The notes under the pieces are model-generated. The model was not told the origin of the DNA. It made no database searches and saw only the letters and a list, made by a program, of their open reading frames with translations. DNA of 64,000 nucleotides from positions 125,027,501-125,091,500 of the forward strand of contig CP142451.1 of assembly GCA_038049695.1 (NCBI GenBank). Reading direction: 5' to 3'. Positions 11,101-23,700 of the stretch are shown in pieces. The stretch comes from Cinnamomum chago. Lineage: Eukaryota; Streptophyta; Magnoliopsida; Laurales; Lauraceae. The first letter of the stretch is position 1; each line of letters opens with the position of its first letter. Position numbers and translations under genes: made by a program.

Positions 11101-12530
11101 GCAAAGGAAAGTAAGGATAATAACATCAGACATTCAGACTATGGGTCTCATTTCCACAGTTTTACTTGAATCTGAACTCTTGTTTTACAATGTCTTCACA
11201 ATCACTTCTTCTTGGTATTTCAATTGTCAATCTGATGAACCAGGTCCGCTTTGTTATAATGGGGAATTTGTTCTGCTCTGAGTATGTCATTCACAGACGC
11301 TACGACTTGAAAGGATCTTCCCACGGTCGCACAACAGATAAGCCCGAGGCAGAAATTGATGAAAACACAACTCTCAAGGACCTTGACCTTAATTTCATAT
11401 TTCGATTGCAAAAGGCTTGGTTCCAAGAGTTCCAGAGGTAAATCAATTTGTATCCACTTCACCAATATGAATGGGTGAAGGGTGGAAATAGACAACAAAA
11501 AATTCCACCCTTCGACAAGAAATACTTCATCCTGTGAACTAATCCAATCAGACAAGGGAAACTTTAATCCTTCATCCCATTCTTCTACATATGGGATTCT
11601 TTATTAAACAACCTCACAACCAGCTAGTTTGATGTGACTAATGTGAGACTAAAATCAAAACAAAACCAAAGGTAAAACAATATTGAGAACTTCTTAGCAA
11701 TAATCAGTAGCATCCCAAATGAAGATATCTTACTCAAAATTTACAGCCAACCATTTTTGTTCCTTGAGTAAGCTAAAAGTGGGGCAAAATGTTAAACACT
11801 CTTTTCACAGGCAAGTAGAGCGGGACTGTGAGTTTCTTGAACAGGAGAGGATTATGGACTATAGTCTTTTAGTGGGTCTTCATTTCAGAGACACAGAAGG
11901 TAAGATATCCGGTTTTGAACTCCACATTCTCTTATCCTTTTCTGCATTAGTATTCCTACTCCTAACTTAGAAAGTGTAACAAGTAGCTGTTTCCTATGTT
12001 GCAGGTGAGGGTGATCCCGATCTGAGTGATGCTGAACCACGTCCTTCTAAAGCAGACATGGATAATCTTCTTTGCGACCCTACGCGGTATAGTTCAGTTA
12101 AATATAAATATTCATCTGGATACTTCAACATGGGCAGCTTATCTTTTAATGCATTTTTAGTGAAATTACCTGTTGTCAACATGGACTGACCTATCTTGTT
12201 AACTCAGTTTTCTGTATTGAATGTTGACATAAATACTTCAGATGGGCAAGTATGAGGCTTGGTATCAACATGCCAGCTAGAGTGGAACAGACGGTGAGAA
12301 GAGTCGACTGCGAAACTCAGTTATTCGGAGAACCAACAGGAGAGTTTTATGATGTCGTCCTTTTCTTCGGTATCATAGACATACTCCAAGACTATGATAT
12401 CAGCAAGAAGCTCGAGCATGCATACAAGTCCTTTCAGTATGATGCAACCTCAATTTCAGCAGTTGATCCAAAGCTATATGCAAAACGTTTCCGTGATTTT
12501 ATATTCAAAGCTTTTTCAGAAGACTATTGA
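8101..12530 (+). CDS. PIP5K: Phosphatidylinositol-4-phosphate 5-kinase, MORN-repeat (plant type B) form
   Basis: Makes PI(4,5)P2 from PI4P at the plasma membrane, feeding phospholipase C signalling, vesicle traffic and actin control. Eight exons join in frame to 764 aa: 8101-9290, 10430-10597, 10727-10892, 10994-11110, 11244-11437, 11811-11899, 12005-12086, 12242-12530, all GT-AG. The N-terminus ([20 protein letters not shown]) fits the family, and an in-frame TAG just upstream fixes the start. Eight MORN repeats follow (residues about 57-222: YTGQW, YEGDW, YDGDF, YKGIW, YEGEW, YEGQW, YVGMW, YMGNW). The kinase domain runs from about 397 to the end, with the ATP lysine at MIK500, [12 protein letters not shown]628YSLLVGLHF and GIID715ILQDYD, plus the [13 protein letters not shown] activation-loop lysines. 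Length and motifs match intact plant enzymes. It converges on the next gene. Confidence 0.95.
9669..9898 (+). mobile_element. MITE-like repeat in PIP5K intron 1
   Basis: Begins near tcctaggaat and ends near agtaactccttggaattc, so the ends are roughly inverted. The interior matches the reverse complement of 15549-15779 (shared: gaatggtc/gtcaatggt, cttggattcatttt-like, ggtaatcat, attttgat). The matching copy lies in an intron of the neighbouring gene. Superfamily not assigned. Confidence 0.5.
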
Positions 12531-14776
12531 CTGTGTTTGAAAAAACACTGCAAGGCAAACAGAATCCAGAGTTGTGCATTGCCACTATCTGGTGGGACAG
12601 AATCCTTCACTGGATGCATGTATGGAGTCTTTATTAGGGACTACGTTTTATCGAGAACGCTTACCTTTGAAAGGTTGCTTATGATGCGTATTCTTCTACA
12701 GATTTATATATGTTTTTTCTATATATTGCATAGAGGTAGGCAAAAGTCGTAACCTTGAGTAAACCTTGAATGTGCAATGTCCATTGTAATTGTAAATGAC
12801 CTTACCTGAGGGTAAATCTGTATCAGTATCAATATTTATTCTTTTTTGTACTTTCTCTTAAGAAGATGAAGAAGTTCTGGGGTTTTGGGAACAACTGGAA
12901 TAAATTGTACAGACAAACCAGAATTTCAACAAGTTTTGTGTTTACTGCTGCTCATTTGTCTTGGTGGTTGGATAAAGGATAATGACTATGGTGTGTGATA
13001 CTGTGATATATTCACCAAGGAACTGTCAGCAACATATCATTGTTGTCGTGATTATATTAACACCTACTTAAAAAATGATTATGTGAACACCTATCCAAAT
13101 TATTGAAAGCTCAGAAATTTGAGAAATGATTATATTATATATATATATATATATACGGTGTTATCATCAGAAATTTGGTCCTCTAATTGACTCAAATTTT
13201 ATTGAATGAATTAAAATGTTGGACAATGTTTCATTTCACATGTTTACAACAGGGTGAAATTTAGCATGGCATGGTTAAATCCTGTAACAATTTGAGGACA
13301 TAGACACAGCCGAGCTGGCCTAAAGTTTGTTACGTACCTGCATGTGCAAGTGATTCTCTCCCGTGGCTGGAATTAACTCCTACGTCTATCAAGTCTCTCA
13401 TGGATCCAGCGCCCTTGGCCGTAGCATTCATTGTGGATATTTATACTAATGGCTTCAATACAGGCCAAAAGAAAGTCTATAGGTATGAAATTATAATTTT
13501 TCTCCTATGACTCCATGGGGCCCATTTGTAAGGCATACGGGACAGATTATAAACAAAATAAGCCCTACCTCACTTCTATAGTACAAATGTGTCCGAATGT
13601 TTGGTTCACTTTGGTCCACATGGACCGGACACAGAACCAATTGTGTTTGGGTGGACCCAAGGCCGAATGTACAATTAAAATTACAACCAGAGAGTAGTGT
13701 ACCTAACCTTGAACCTCCTTGTGAAAAGTGAGGCGGCAACTCTTTATCATTCATGCTCTCTAGTTTTAGTTTTTAGTTTAAAGGTAATAGTAAATTTTAT
13801 TCAGAAACTAAAGGAACTACAGACCAGTAAAAATAATAATAAGAAAGGGTATAAGAAAAAAAACCGTAATAATAACATCTCACAAGGAAAAAACCTATTG
13901 ACCCCTAACCTGAGAATCTGCCAACCCATTACCCAATCTAACAACATGACAAGATACTACATGAAGATAGGAAACCAAGCCCTTGATTTTATTAAAGAAG
14001 AAATGAGGCTCCCATGGCTTATCCTTCCTGTGTGCCACCTAAGAAACCACACTGCTAGAATCACTCTAATCACTCTTCACAAACAAAATACCTTGAAAGG
14101 AATGTGAGAAAATTGTAAAAGCCTCCATTATTGAGAATGTTTTCATGGGCTGGGTTTGTGCCAGCTTGAGGAATATCCAGGCCTGACCCAACCTAGAAAG
14201 GAATGTAAGAAAATTGTAAAAGCCTTCATTATTGAGAATGTTTTCATGGGCTGGGTTTGTGCCAGCTTGAGGAATATCCAGGCCTGACCCAACTGTAGAA
14301 ACACAAGCCCATATCCAGGCCAAGCCCAACAAGGGCAATAAGTGCCTGACTTTACCGGTGGGCTGAATCTTGACCTAGATATCCACCCAGCCCAGTAACT
14401 AAATGGGTCCTGGCATATAGAATTCCCTTGACAAATCAAATAAGAATCACTATAGAACAAATCAACATTTGAGCACACAGATATGATAAACACATGAATT
14501 AGTTTGCTACCCTTAAAAAAATCTTGGTCATAATATACAGCATCGACATCTTTACATCTGCAGGTTTGCACCGCGTGTGAATTATCTTGCAACCTTACAC
14601 AAAGAACATATATACACAGCTTCAAGGCCCTTTTTTACAGTTAAATTATGAGTTTACCCCAATGCCCTACAATGCCATGCAGCTCTTAACTTCTATAATC
14701 TGATTACCAGTGCTTGCATGCTGCTTATCCTCAACTCAGCTACTTATCACTTGGCTATCAACATAAATGAGAGAGA
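12531..14776. other. Convergent intergenic region, PIP5K 3' side to SirB1-like 3' side
   Basis: The PIP5K 3' UTR probably ends near 12830-12850 (AT-rich, with aatatttatt). Beyond it are a short (AT)n at 13136-13154 and then the probable 3' UTR of the minus-strand gene. A 101-bp tandem duplication lies at 14096-14298. No open frame here looks coding. Confidence 0.55.
14096..14298. repeat. 101-bp tandem duplication
   Basis: Two nearly identical units run from gaaaggaatgt(g/a)agaaaatt to ccaggcctgacccaac, offset by 101 bp, with about two or three differences. The unit carries ggctgggtttg and ggcctgaccc phrases like those of the hAT-like MITEs elsewhere in the window, but no element ends are seen. 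Confidence 0.75.
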
Positions 14777-17700
14777 TCACCATGGTTCAGAGGAGTTACC
14801 CCAAAGGTTTCTACTAGGTGAGGGCCTAGTCCAACCTTCCTCCATCAGTATAAGGTTGAGACGAATTACCAGTTTCTCTACAGCATCTTCCTCTATATCT
14901 CCAGGTGGACCAGAAGATAACTTCTTTTCATTGCCACCTTGCTGTTGCTGTTATCAGTGAAAATGCAACCACACGTTAAACAAATTAAGCTCTTTCATCT
15001 TCCTGGGGTATTATCAGGTTCACACCCTCAGTAATCAATAGCCTGCTAATGCCCCAAATCCATACAAGTGAGGACAATTATTAGGCGATCCACAGGGTGG
15101 GGGTTCCGGGGGTGGTGCATCATTTCTGGGATGCTTCTCAACTGTATGAACCCTATGGATCACCAATACATAGAACCCACATTTATGGAATTGGAGGCAC
15201 AATTCACAGGACCAAATATTTCCACTCACGACTCATATCTGAATCAGGTTGAGAAAATTCACCATGGAGTCCTGATACAATTTAAGGTACTCTAAAGATT
15301 CCTCGTAAAATCCACAGTGATAAAGAAGAACACTATAATCCCTTAGTTCACGCAAGTCGGATCCCAGGAGAATAAGACGTTCACAGGCTGCCAAATGCAA
15401 AAACATCAGAATTCTCATACGAGGACATCTATAATAGAAGAATGGAACAATAAATGCCTGGTATCTGTGGATCTAAGAAAAATGTAAGATATGCTAATGA
15501 TCAAGTTATCTTTAGGGAATATATACGCTAACTTCCTATAATATTCCTAGGAAATGGACTTTTATCAGCGGGCTTAAGATCAGTGGTGCAAGTCCACAAT
15601 AAACTATCAAAATTTCCCTTCTTTTATAGGAAATGATTACCCACGCTCAAACCTATGAAAATGAATCCAAGAATTTTGACGGTTGCTAACAGATCTTCAC
15701 CATTGACTGACCCTTCATTCTTCAGCCAGCACCCCCCTGATAAAGGCTTCCTCCTAATAATTCCTTGGAATTAAGTAGGAAACTTCCAAACATGGCCTTA
15801 AAATATGCATTTTTCAGTCAAAGCTAATATGGTACACTTGAACCAAGCAAATATGTAGATAAAGCATGTAAAAAATGAATACCTAAACAAAACTTGCATG
15901 GTGCTGAGTTACATGGTAATAATATGGATGAAAATGGATCCTTAAATATCCCCATACCCAAAGGACCTGGCCCATAAAACTCAGGTATGGGTCAAAATTT
16001 TGGACCCTTTCTAAATTCAGGGTACAAGCGTAGGTCCAGAGGTAGTGTCCCAAATTTATTTTGGTCTGATGTGCGATGCAAAATACCTGAGGACCATCAT
16101 TTTTTATTGTCCTAGGTATTTCTTTTTTGTTTTACAACTGTTTTTTACAAGGTCAAACCCTTGCGCCTATTGCCTCTTTCAGACACTATACATGCACATA
16201 AATGACACACAATTGTTTTCACTTTTCACTCCCTGTATTCTTAGTCTCTGTCTCTCTCTATGGGTGATGATTGTGTGAAAACGGGATTGAGATTGTTTAC
16301 ACCACACAGTAGCCATGACATGCCTTTTCCCTTTAAAAGGATTTTTCAGTCTGAAAAGGGGGAGGTGGTTTGAAGGGTTTTTTTTATTTTATTTTATGGG
16401 GGTGGGGTGGGGTTGTTTCTCTTTCTATAAGGAAGAGGGGCTCAGGTTTGGGAAGGGAAGAGTGGGGAGTCAAGGGTTGGACCTCAGAACCAGTTCGGTT
16501 TTAGGTATTCCAGTTCATGTATGTGTAGTTCCACTAGACATCGGGATACAGGCATGGGTATCATTGCTCTTAACCACACGGACCAGTACAGGTATGGTGC
16601 GCAAAGTTCAATTCAGGTACACATACAAGTCCATCATGGAGCCAGGTTGACCCAACCCATTTTCATCCCTAATTAATAATGGAAAAGTCAGAAACCTTTT
16701 CCCAAATGATACAACAGCAAATCCAAACAAATTGTTAGTGAATTTGATCTGTCCCACCATTTAAGACAGGCATGAAGATTCATGATACACCACAAATCGT
16801 CAATTTTTCTTTTCTTTTCTTTTTTTTTATTGGTAACATGAGTCCATGACTAGAACCCATGACCTTGAGGTTGTGAAAATGAGTAGCTTCCAAATGTGAT
16901 ATGAGCTTGTCACTAATCATCTTCAACTTTCCAGCCAAAAAAAAAACCCTTCAACTTGGATAATTGACTATAGTACATGTTTCATTTGATGAGATGTGCA
17001 GCAAGGAGTAATTAAAGAAAAATGCATACCGCCTAAAACATATGCTACTTGTACAAACTTCATATAAGCTGTTGCTATGCTTTGCTCTTATCAGTTACCC
17101 AGGCATAAATGCATAGGGTGCAACTGTCCCCGAATGGGGTTACTCTGTCCACTTTGGATAGCTGCTCATAGGTGGTCATTGAGGGAGCAAGTATGATCTC
17201 ACTCATTGTCTCAAGATGGTTTCCGGCAGAGTTATGGTTGCTGCATAAGATCTCTATTTGTGCAAGCACACATTGAGAAATGTCAATGGTGAGGCAAATC
17301 TTTAAGGGGTCGTTTGTTTGCACTCATTTACAAATGTAAATGATGAACATATGCAATGGTTACACATGATCATGATTGTTTGCACTCATTTATGCATGTA
17401 ATGTGGAAATGAGGTGAAAATGAAGTGTACATGAGGCCATTTTCAGCCTCTAATTTACATATATAAGGACATGGTAAATGATTACAAATGTAAATGAGGA
17501 GAAGTGGTGGTACAGGTTGGAATGGGGTCAGGTTGCGGGTTCAAAAACCTTTAACCACTTTTTTTTTTTTTTTTTTTTGGGCTCTTCTGAGGGCCCCAAA
17601 TTTGGTAATTCAACCTATTCATTTTCTTTATTGGTCTAATGAGCCCTAAAGCATTTAATTTCATATCTTAAATCTTCAAACTTTGAGAGTTTGAAAAAAA

Positions 17701-20700
17701 AAGTCAAAAAAACTCCCAACCTATAGACCTAATTTTATGCACTTATTTGGTCCCCCAATCCATGATCCCAACCGTTCAATATTCTCATATTAATGATAAG
17801 CATCAAGATGTTTAGCTTCATACCTTAAATCTTCATAGATTTTGGAAAAATTATGAAAAACGTCCAAAAAACCCTGACACATCTAAAACCATTGGAGGTA
17901 CTCATTTACTCGTGAAACTGGTGATTTTGACAAGCATGGCAATGTGCTTCAAATACATAATATTTGCATATGTAAAACCCAATTTCCTATGCCATGTTTA
18001 TTGCTTTTCCTGGCTCAGCTGTCTGTGCATACCATACAACATTATATCCCTTTGCAGTTTTTTTACAAATCAGCTGATTTGCAGACACGGTACCTACCAA
18101 GTCACTTGAACTCAGCCATGTCTCACGCCTATAGGTCGTCTTGGTGCAACTTGTCTGAGTCATAACAGTCTCTGTGGTTGCCAAGTAAGTGGCCGCGACT
18201 AAATTTTAGATTCCAGCATCGCTTATACCGTACAGTGTTTTTGTTTTCACGATCTTTTGTTTTAAAATACAAACTTTGTTATAATTATAAAAAAAAAGGA
18301 ACAACAACAAATGATTGTCTAGCTTAGCAAAACCAAGTATACCATCTTGAAGCTAACCCATAACGTTAGCATAAATAGCTTCTCCAGATGTAGGAGAAGA
18401 ATTGTAGAAAGACATAGGAAAGAGAAAAAAAATATATTGAAACCCTAAATACCCAGAAACTTGCACATCTCTGAGGTGCCCAATATCCAAAGGATACAAA
18501 CTGGTACTGGATACTATACAGATATGTTTTATAATACCATTCTAGCTATCATAGTGTCCCAGTTCCATCTTTCAGTAACCTCTATTACAGCTAAAAAAAG
18601 GAAAGCAACATTTTGTATAAAACAACCACGCTTCTTTTCAGGTGTGAGTTTTTAAATAAAAGTCTTAATATGAAACATGAAACATCATGTCATGAATAGA
18701 TAGTTAGATACCCATATCTCTATCCATGCATTGGATTTTAGAAATCAGAAAGTGCATAGTTATATCATGACTCACTGTAACAATATATAGGCATCATAGA
18801 TCTAGTCTAGTGCATTTAAGTTGATCTCAGAAACTTAGGTTTCAACTTTCAAGTGTGTACATGCTTGGCACACAACATTAACACAGTATGACAGATCCAT
18901 TGGATGCTCCGTAAATCCCACTCCATATCTTTTGAAACTCACACTATGGACTAAAATGTATGATCCGTTAATTAATCTTGGATGAAATGAATTGAAGAGG
19001 TAGGAAATGAGGAAAAAGAATTACTTCATTTAGCCTAAGAACACTAGAGCAGACCCAAGAAAAAACAAAGGTCGAGAAATTTAAAAAAAAAATCTCATAA
19101 GATCAGTTTTCTATCAGTTTCAAGTTTAAAACCCCAGTTTAAGGTAGACTCTTGAAGACCGCACAATCCATGTGAAGCTGTAAAGTGTAAACCATAAAAA
19201 ACTTCCAGGTCCAGGGTGGTAGACTAAAAAATTGTAAAATTTAAAAATAAAATGCCAAATTTAATTTTAGTGTCCCAATGATCCAATCTTCAGTCATGGT
19301 AATCCTATAGAGCAAAACTCAATACATCACCCTCGTTAGATTGCTTTATTCCAAACTGTGGTCAAGCATCTCACATATCCAAACACACAAGTTCAACTAG
19401 CCAACAAGTTTTCTTATTGCAAGAGCATGTGTACATTAAATGTGAGTAGTTATTTTATTTCCACAACATCAGAATTCAAATGATAAAACTTCCATTTCAT
19501 TTACATTCTGCAAAGCAGAGGCATAGTTAGGGGAAATGCATAGCTAGTTGTGACGCCCCGGAGTCCCACATCGACTATAGAGAGGAAAGTGAATGGGATT
19601 ATATGTAAGAGCTTACACCCTTACCTAGCATGAGGCCTTTTGATGGGTTGAGGCCCATTAGAAGCAAAACCGTGAGGCCCGTGGGCCAAAGCGGACAATA
19701 TCATGCATGCGTGAAGGGTGGGACGTTACAAATGGTATCAGAGCCGACTCTCGACTAGTTCGAGTGTGGGTCCCCTGCCGTGGTCTGGTGCAAGTGGGCG
19801 GGTCTCCATGTGGGCGGGCCAAGAGGGCTGGCAGGCTACAGAGACTGGCAGGCTACTGCACAGGGACGTGCAGCCTTAAGGGGGGTAGGGGGGTGGATTG
19901 TGACGCCCGGGAGTCCCACATCGACTATAGAGAGGAAAGTGAATGGGGTTATATGTAAGAGCTTACACCCTTACCTTGCATGAGGCCTTTTGATGGGTTG
20001 AGGCCCATCAGAAGCAAAACCGTGAGGCCCGTGGGCCAAAGCGGACAATATCATGCATGCGTGAAGGGTGGGGCGTTACACTAGTGATTATAATTTGAAG
20101 TCAATGCCACATAAGGATAAATCAGAACATATGGAATGGATATTTCGTATGCAGACATTTGGAAAAGAAATGAAACATAAAAGAGGGTATTTATGCCATG
20201 GTATAAGCATACCAGCTAATGCACGCCGCATATCCCCAAAACGTACACTAGTCCAAACCCCACGCCCAAGCCTGTGTTGTGCAGCCTTAGCCGATGCAAA
20301 CTCAAACCCACTGCTTGTGGAAGGAACAAAATGAGAGATTAAAATAATAAAAAAAAAAAAAGGAAAATGGTTAGAATATGAGGTGAACTAAATTGGGTGC
20401 ATTCTAAATCACATCCACAAAAGTGTTGAAAAGGCCCACCTCACACTGTTGCTAGCCTTGAAAGGCCCTTCTACAGTGCTGGGTCCAACACAGTTTGCAG
20501 CATGAGCTGCCCTTAAGAACAAACTCCGGGAATGATCATTCTTAAATGGCCAGAAGGCATCCTTCAGATTCCTCAAGATCTGCAAGCAAGGTACATGATG
20601 GTCCAAAAGGAATATGATATGAAGCCAAATACATCAACAGCCAGAATTTTAAGAAAAAATTATTGTGATTTAACAAAAAAAAAAAAACAAAGGATTCTTA

Positions 20701-23700
20701 AAAACAAGGGAAGAAAATCTGCTTTATAATTGGTCATTAGCTCATAATCATAAGACTGTGAGCTATAACATGACATGAGATAATAATTTAACATTTAAGG
20801 AATATCTCTAGTGAAAAGAGCCACAGTGGCTAAAGGGAGTAGAGGCCAGGTTTTCAGAGAGCTAGACTAAGGGCTCGGCTGCTATTGGTGTCTGGAAGAA
20901 TAGTGCAAAAAGGCGGCCTATCTGGAGGGTATCAAGGGGAGATCAATCATAACTTATGTCTCCAATTTGTTTGATTCCATTTTTACAGAGGAACTGCAGG
21001 CCTTGTTCTGGTGAGTTGGTCAGTTGGCAGGTATTTTCAACTTTTCATCCTTGAGAACTCATCTGGACGATCAAGAGGATTTGCATTAGTCAGGTTCCTC
21101 AGTAAGACAGATACAGACCAAGCAGTCTTAAGTGGTACAGGGATGTTAGTGGGGAGTCATAAGAATTCAGGTTGCAGATAGCCCTTCCCTCATGTAAGAA
21201 AGTAAGATCAAAGTAGTAGGAAGGAGATGCGAGATTTGGTGGTGGGATCAAATGAGGTTCCCAGAAAAAGGAAAGGCATCTAGATGAAGACCACAGGCAG
21301 AATAGAGGGGAGTATCAAGCGCATGAACTGTGGCCACCCACCCAAACTGAAAGGCCTGACAGAACAAAACCAGTTAATGAAATTTGTAATGGCCAATAAT
21401 TCTCCAAAAATAAAAAATTGATCATATTTAGTTCAAGGACAGTAAGGGAAATTAAATATTATCTTACAGTATCCAGCTAGAACCAAGTGTCTAACAAGAC
21501 ATGCTCGGATAAGAGCGAAAGCTTCCATACAGCTATGTAACAGATAAAAAATGGATAATAGAAATTTTTATCAAACAAACGGAACGCCTCCATAGAACCA
21601 CTACAGTGAGAATACCATCATATTTCATGTGGAAATATCAGTTATTCCTTGCATAAAAATATAGATATTAATTTCCTATAGCCCTGCCAGATGTTACACT
21701 CATTCGAGTACCTTTAATCCTTGATATTCCAGTACCAACAATATTTCAAACAGTCACAAGAAAACTTGGTGTGCCTAAACTGTATAATCAAACAACTGTA
21801 TAATTTAAACTTACCTCCACCAAAAGAGATTGTGTGGTCATTATGTGTTGTTCATCTGACAACTTGCTCTTTTGTTTATGATAGCCTCTGGGAAGACCAA
21901 CAAGGTCGTGAGGGAAGAGAATCTCTACATCAAAATCCAGAAACCCACACAACCTTAACATTTTTAACATTTCTGAATAAATAAGTGAAAGCATAACTGC
22001 CGTTCCTGATCGACGAGTCAAAACCTGTTCAGAATGTTGGAAAACAACAATGTAAGCATGCAGCATTTAGAATCACCTATCTGGAAAATCCAGCTTAAGC
22101 AATAGAGTCCATGGAAAGTGTACCGAATGAAGGTATAATGCTTGTATGTTTGAATGGTTCAAGGAAGTTGTTCTCCGAAAACCCTGACAATATGGAAACA
22201 ACATCTTTAAGAACTAAGCAGCCCCTTGCTGCAAGGTGTAAATCTAAGATATAAAACAGTTCAAATATTGCATTCTTTTGCTCAGTTAAGAAAACAAAAT
22301 CTACAAAAGATTTTTTTTTCCCTTTATAAAAAATTCTAGGGAAATTTTCAAAACAATACAAAACTTTTGGCTCATTTTCAAAAATGTACATGAAGATTTG
22401 AATATTGCAAAAGAGTATAAAAGTTTTCCATAGTTTTTGCAATCAAGTCCTTGCTAGAAAAAATTAAAAAATGACAACCCTTAGGTCATTTTTCAAACTT
22501 TCCCTTTCAAAAATCATTTAAGAGAAAGGATCAAGTCCAACCTAAATAACCTAGTGGTGCCCACTTTAGCTATCTTTAAGTATAGATGGTTAAATAAGAA
22601 GGGTTTATATGGATTCCAAATTACTGAAAAGCTAGCTTCATTAAATGGTTTTGATCATCCAAATCAAGTTTAAACTTGGGACCCATTGCATATACATGGT
22701 TGATAAGGGTATTTTTTGTCATTTTTTTAATTATTACTTTTTTTAGAGCACTTGATTGAAAGAAATATGGAAAACTTTTATCTCTTTTGAAATATTCCAA
22801 TCTACATGTACGTTTTTAAAAATGAGCCAAAAGTTATATACTTTTTTTTTTTAAATTTCCCTAAATTCTATCATTGGAAAAAAATATATATTTCACAAGT
22901 CACAATAGGCAAATCAGTCCTGAGCCTCCCGCCAAACAAAGATGATTCTGCCACCCTTCTTTAGCAAAGAAGTCAGCGCCCGCTAAAAGTTGTAAGTGCA
23001 CAATTCCATGAATGTCCAGCAGAATAATAGAATTTTCATTTGAAAAAAAAAAAAAAAAAACCTTGGCACTTCTAAAGCACTTGAATTGCTATAAAGTAGT
23101 TTGCACAAAATTAAGCAGTCTTTGAATCGCAACCATAAATTGTAACAAATCCAAGACAGAATCAAATTCAATCATAAACAATGGATAATCAAATCTAAAG
23201 CCTTCCCACCATTAGATACTCAAAAAGGCGTTTGACCTAGACAATGAGACCAACTATAATTGGATAGAACATTAAACATGGAGGGGGCACACACTCTCAG
23301 CTTACCAATTGGTCCATTAAGATCCTGCAGATTACATGGATCAACCAAATTTTATACATGCGTTAATTCCACATGCTAGAACTAGACAGCAGCAATCATC
23401 TGAACAATTTGATAGAGGTAGGCCCGAATAATCCATCAAAATCCCTTCCTCCATCCAACCCCATTTCACATCAAATGTGGAAGACACAATCACTATTAGA
23501 AAACATCTTCAACACCATCATCATCGTCAAAACCTTGTCCCAACCCAACCGCGTTGTGGTCAGCTACATTAATTCTGTTCCGTCCTCATGTCTATCTTGT
23601 TCATGTCCTCGGATCAGTTGCACTACTTCACATCTACACTCACTACTTTCATCCATGTCCTCTTCAGCCTATTCCTTTTCCTTGAGAGACCAGAGATCCT

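Noticed and set aside
11477..11513. 11-bp stem (gaagggtggaa / ttccacccttc) in PIP5K intron 5
   Set aside because: Short, single, and with no conserved context; likely chance.
19707..19983. Two plus-strand ORFs of 67-83 codons
   Set aside because: They lie inside the TRIM LTRs and interior, which code nothing in this element class.
22095..22442. Minus-strand 115-codon ORF ending near IPSFGTLSMDSIA
   Set aside because: It overlaps the real 20-residue exon in a different frame and lacks family similarity; the spliced frame GFRRTT...YLHS fits instead.
23030..23110. Candidate 27-nt minus-strand exon (QFKCFRSAK)
   Set aside because: Superseded by the 22183-22124 exon, which restores the conserved residues and phase exactly.
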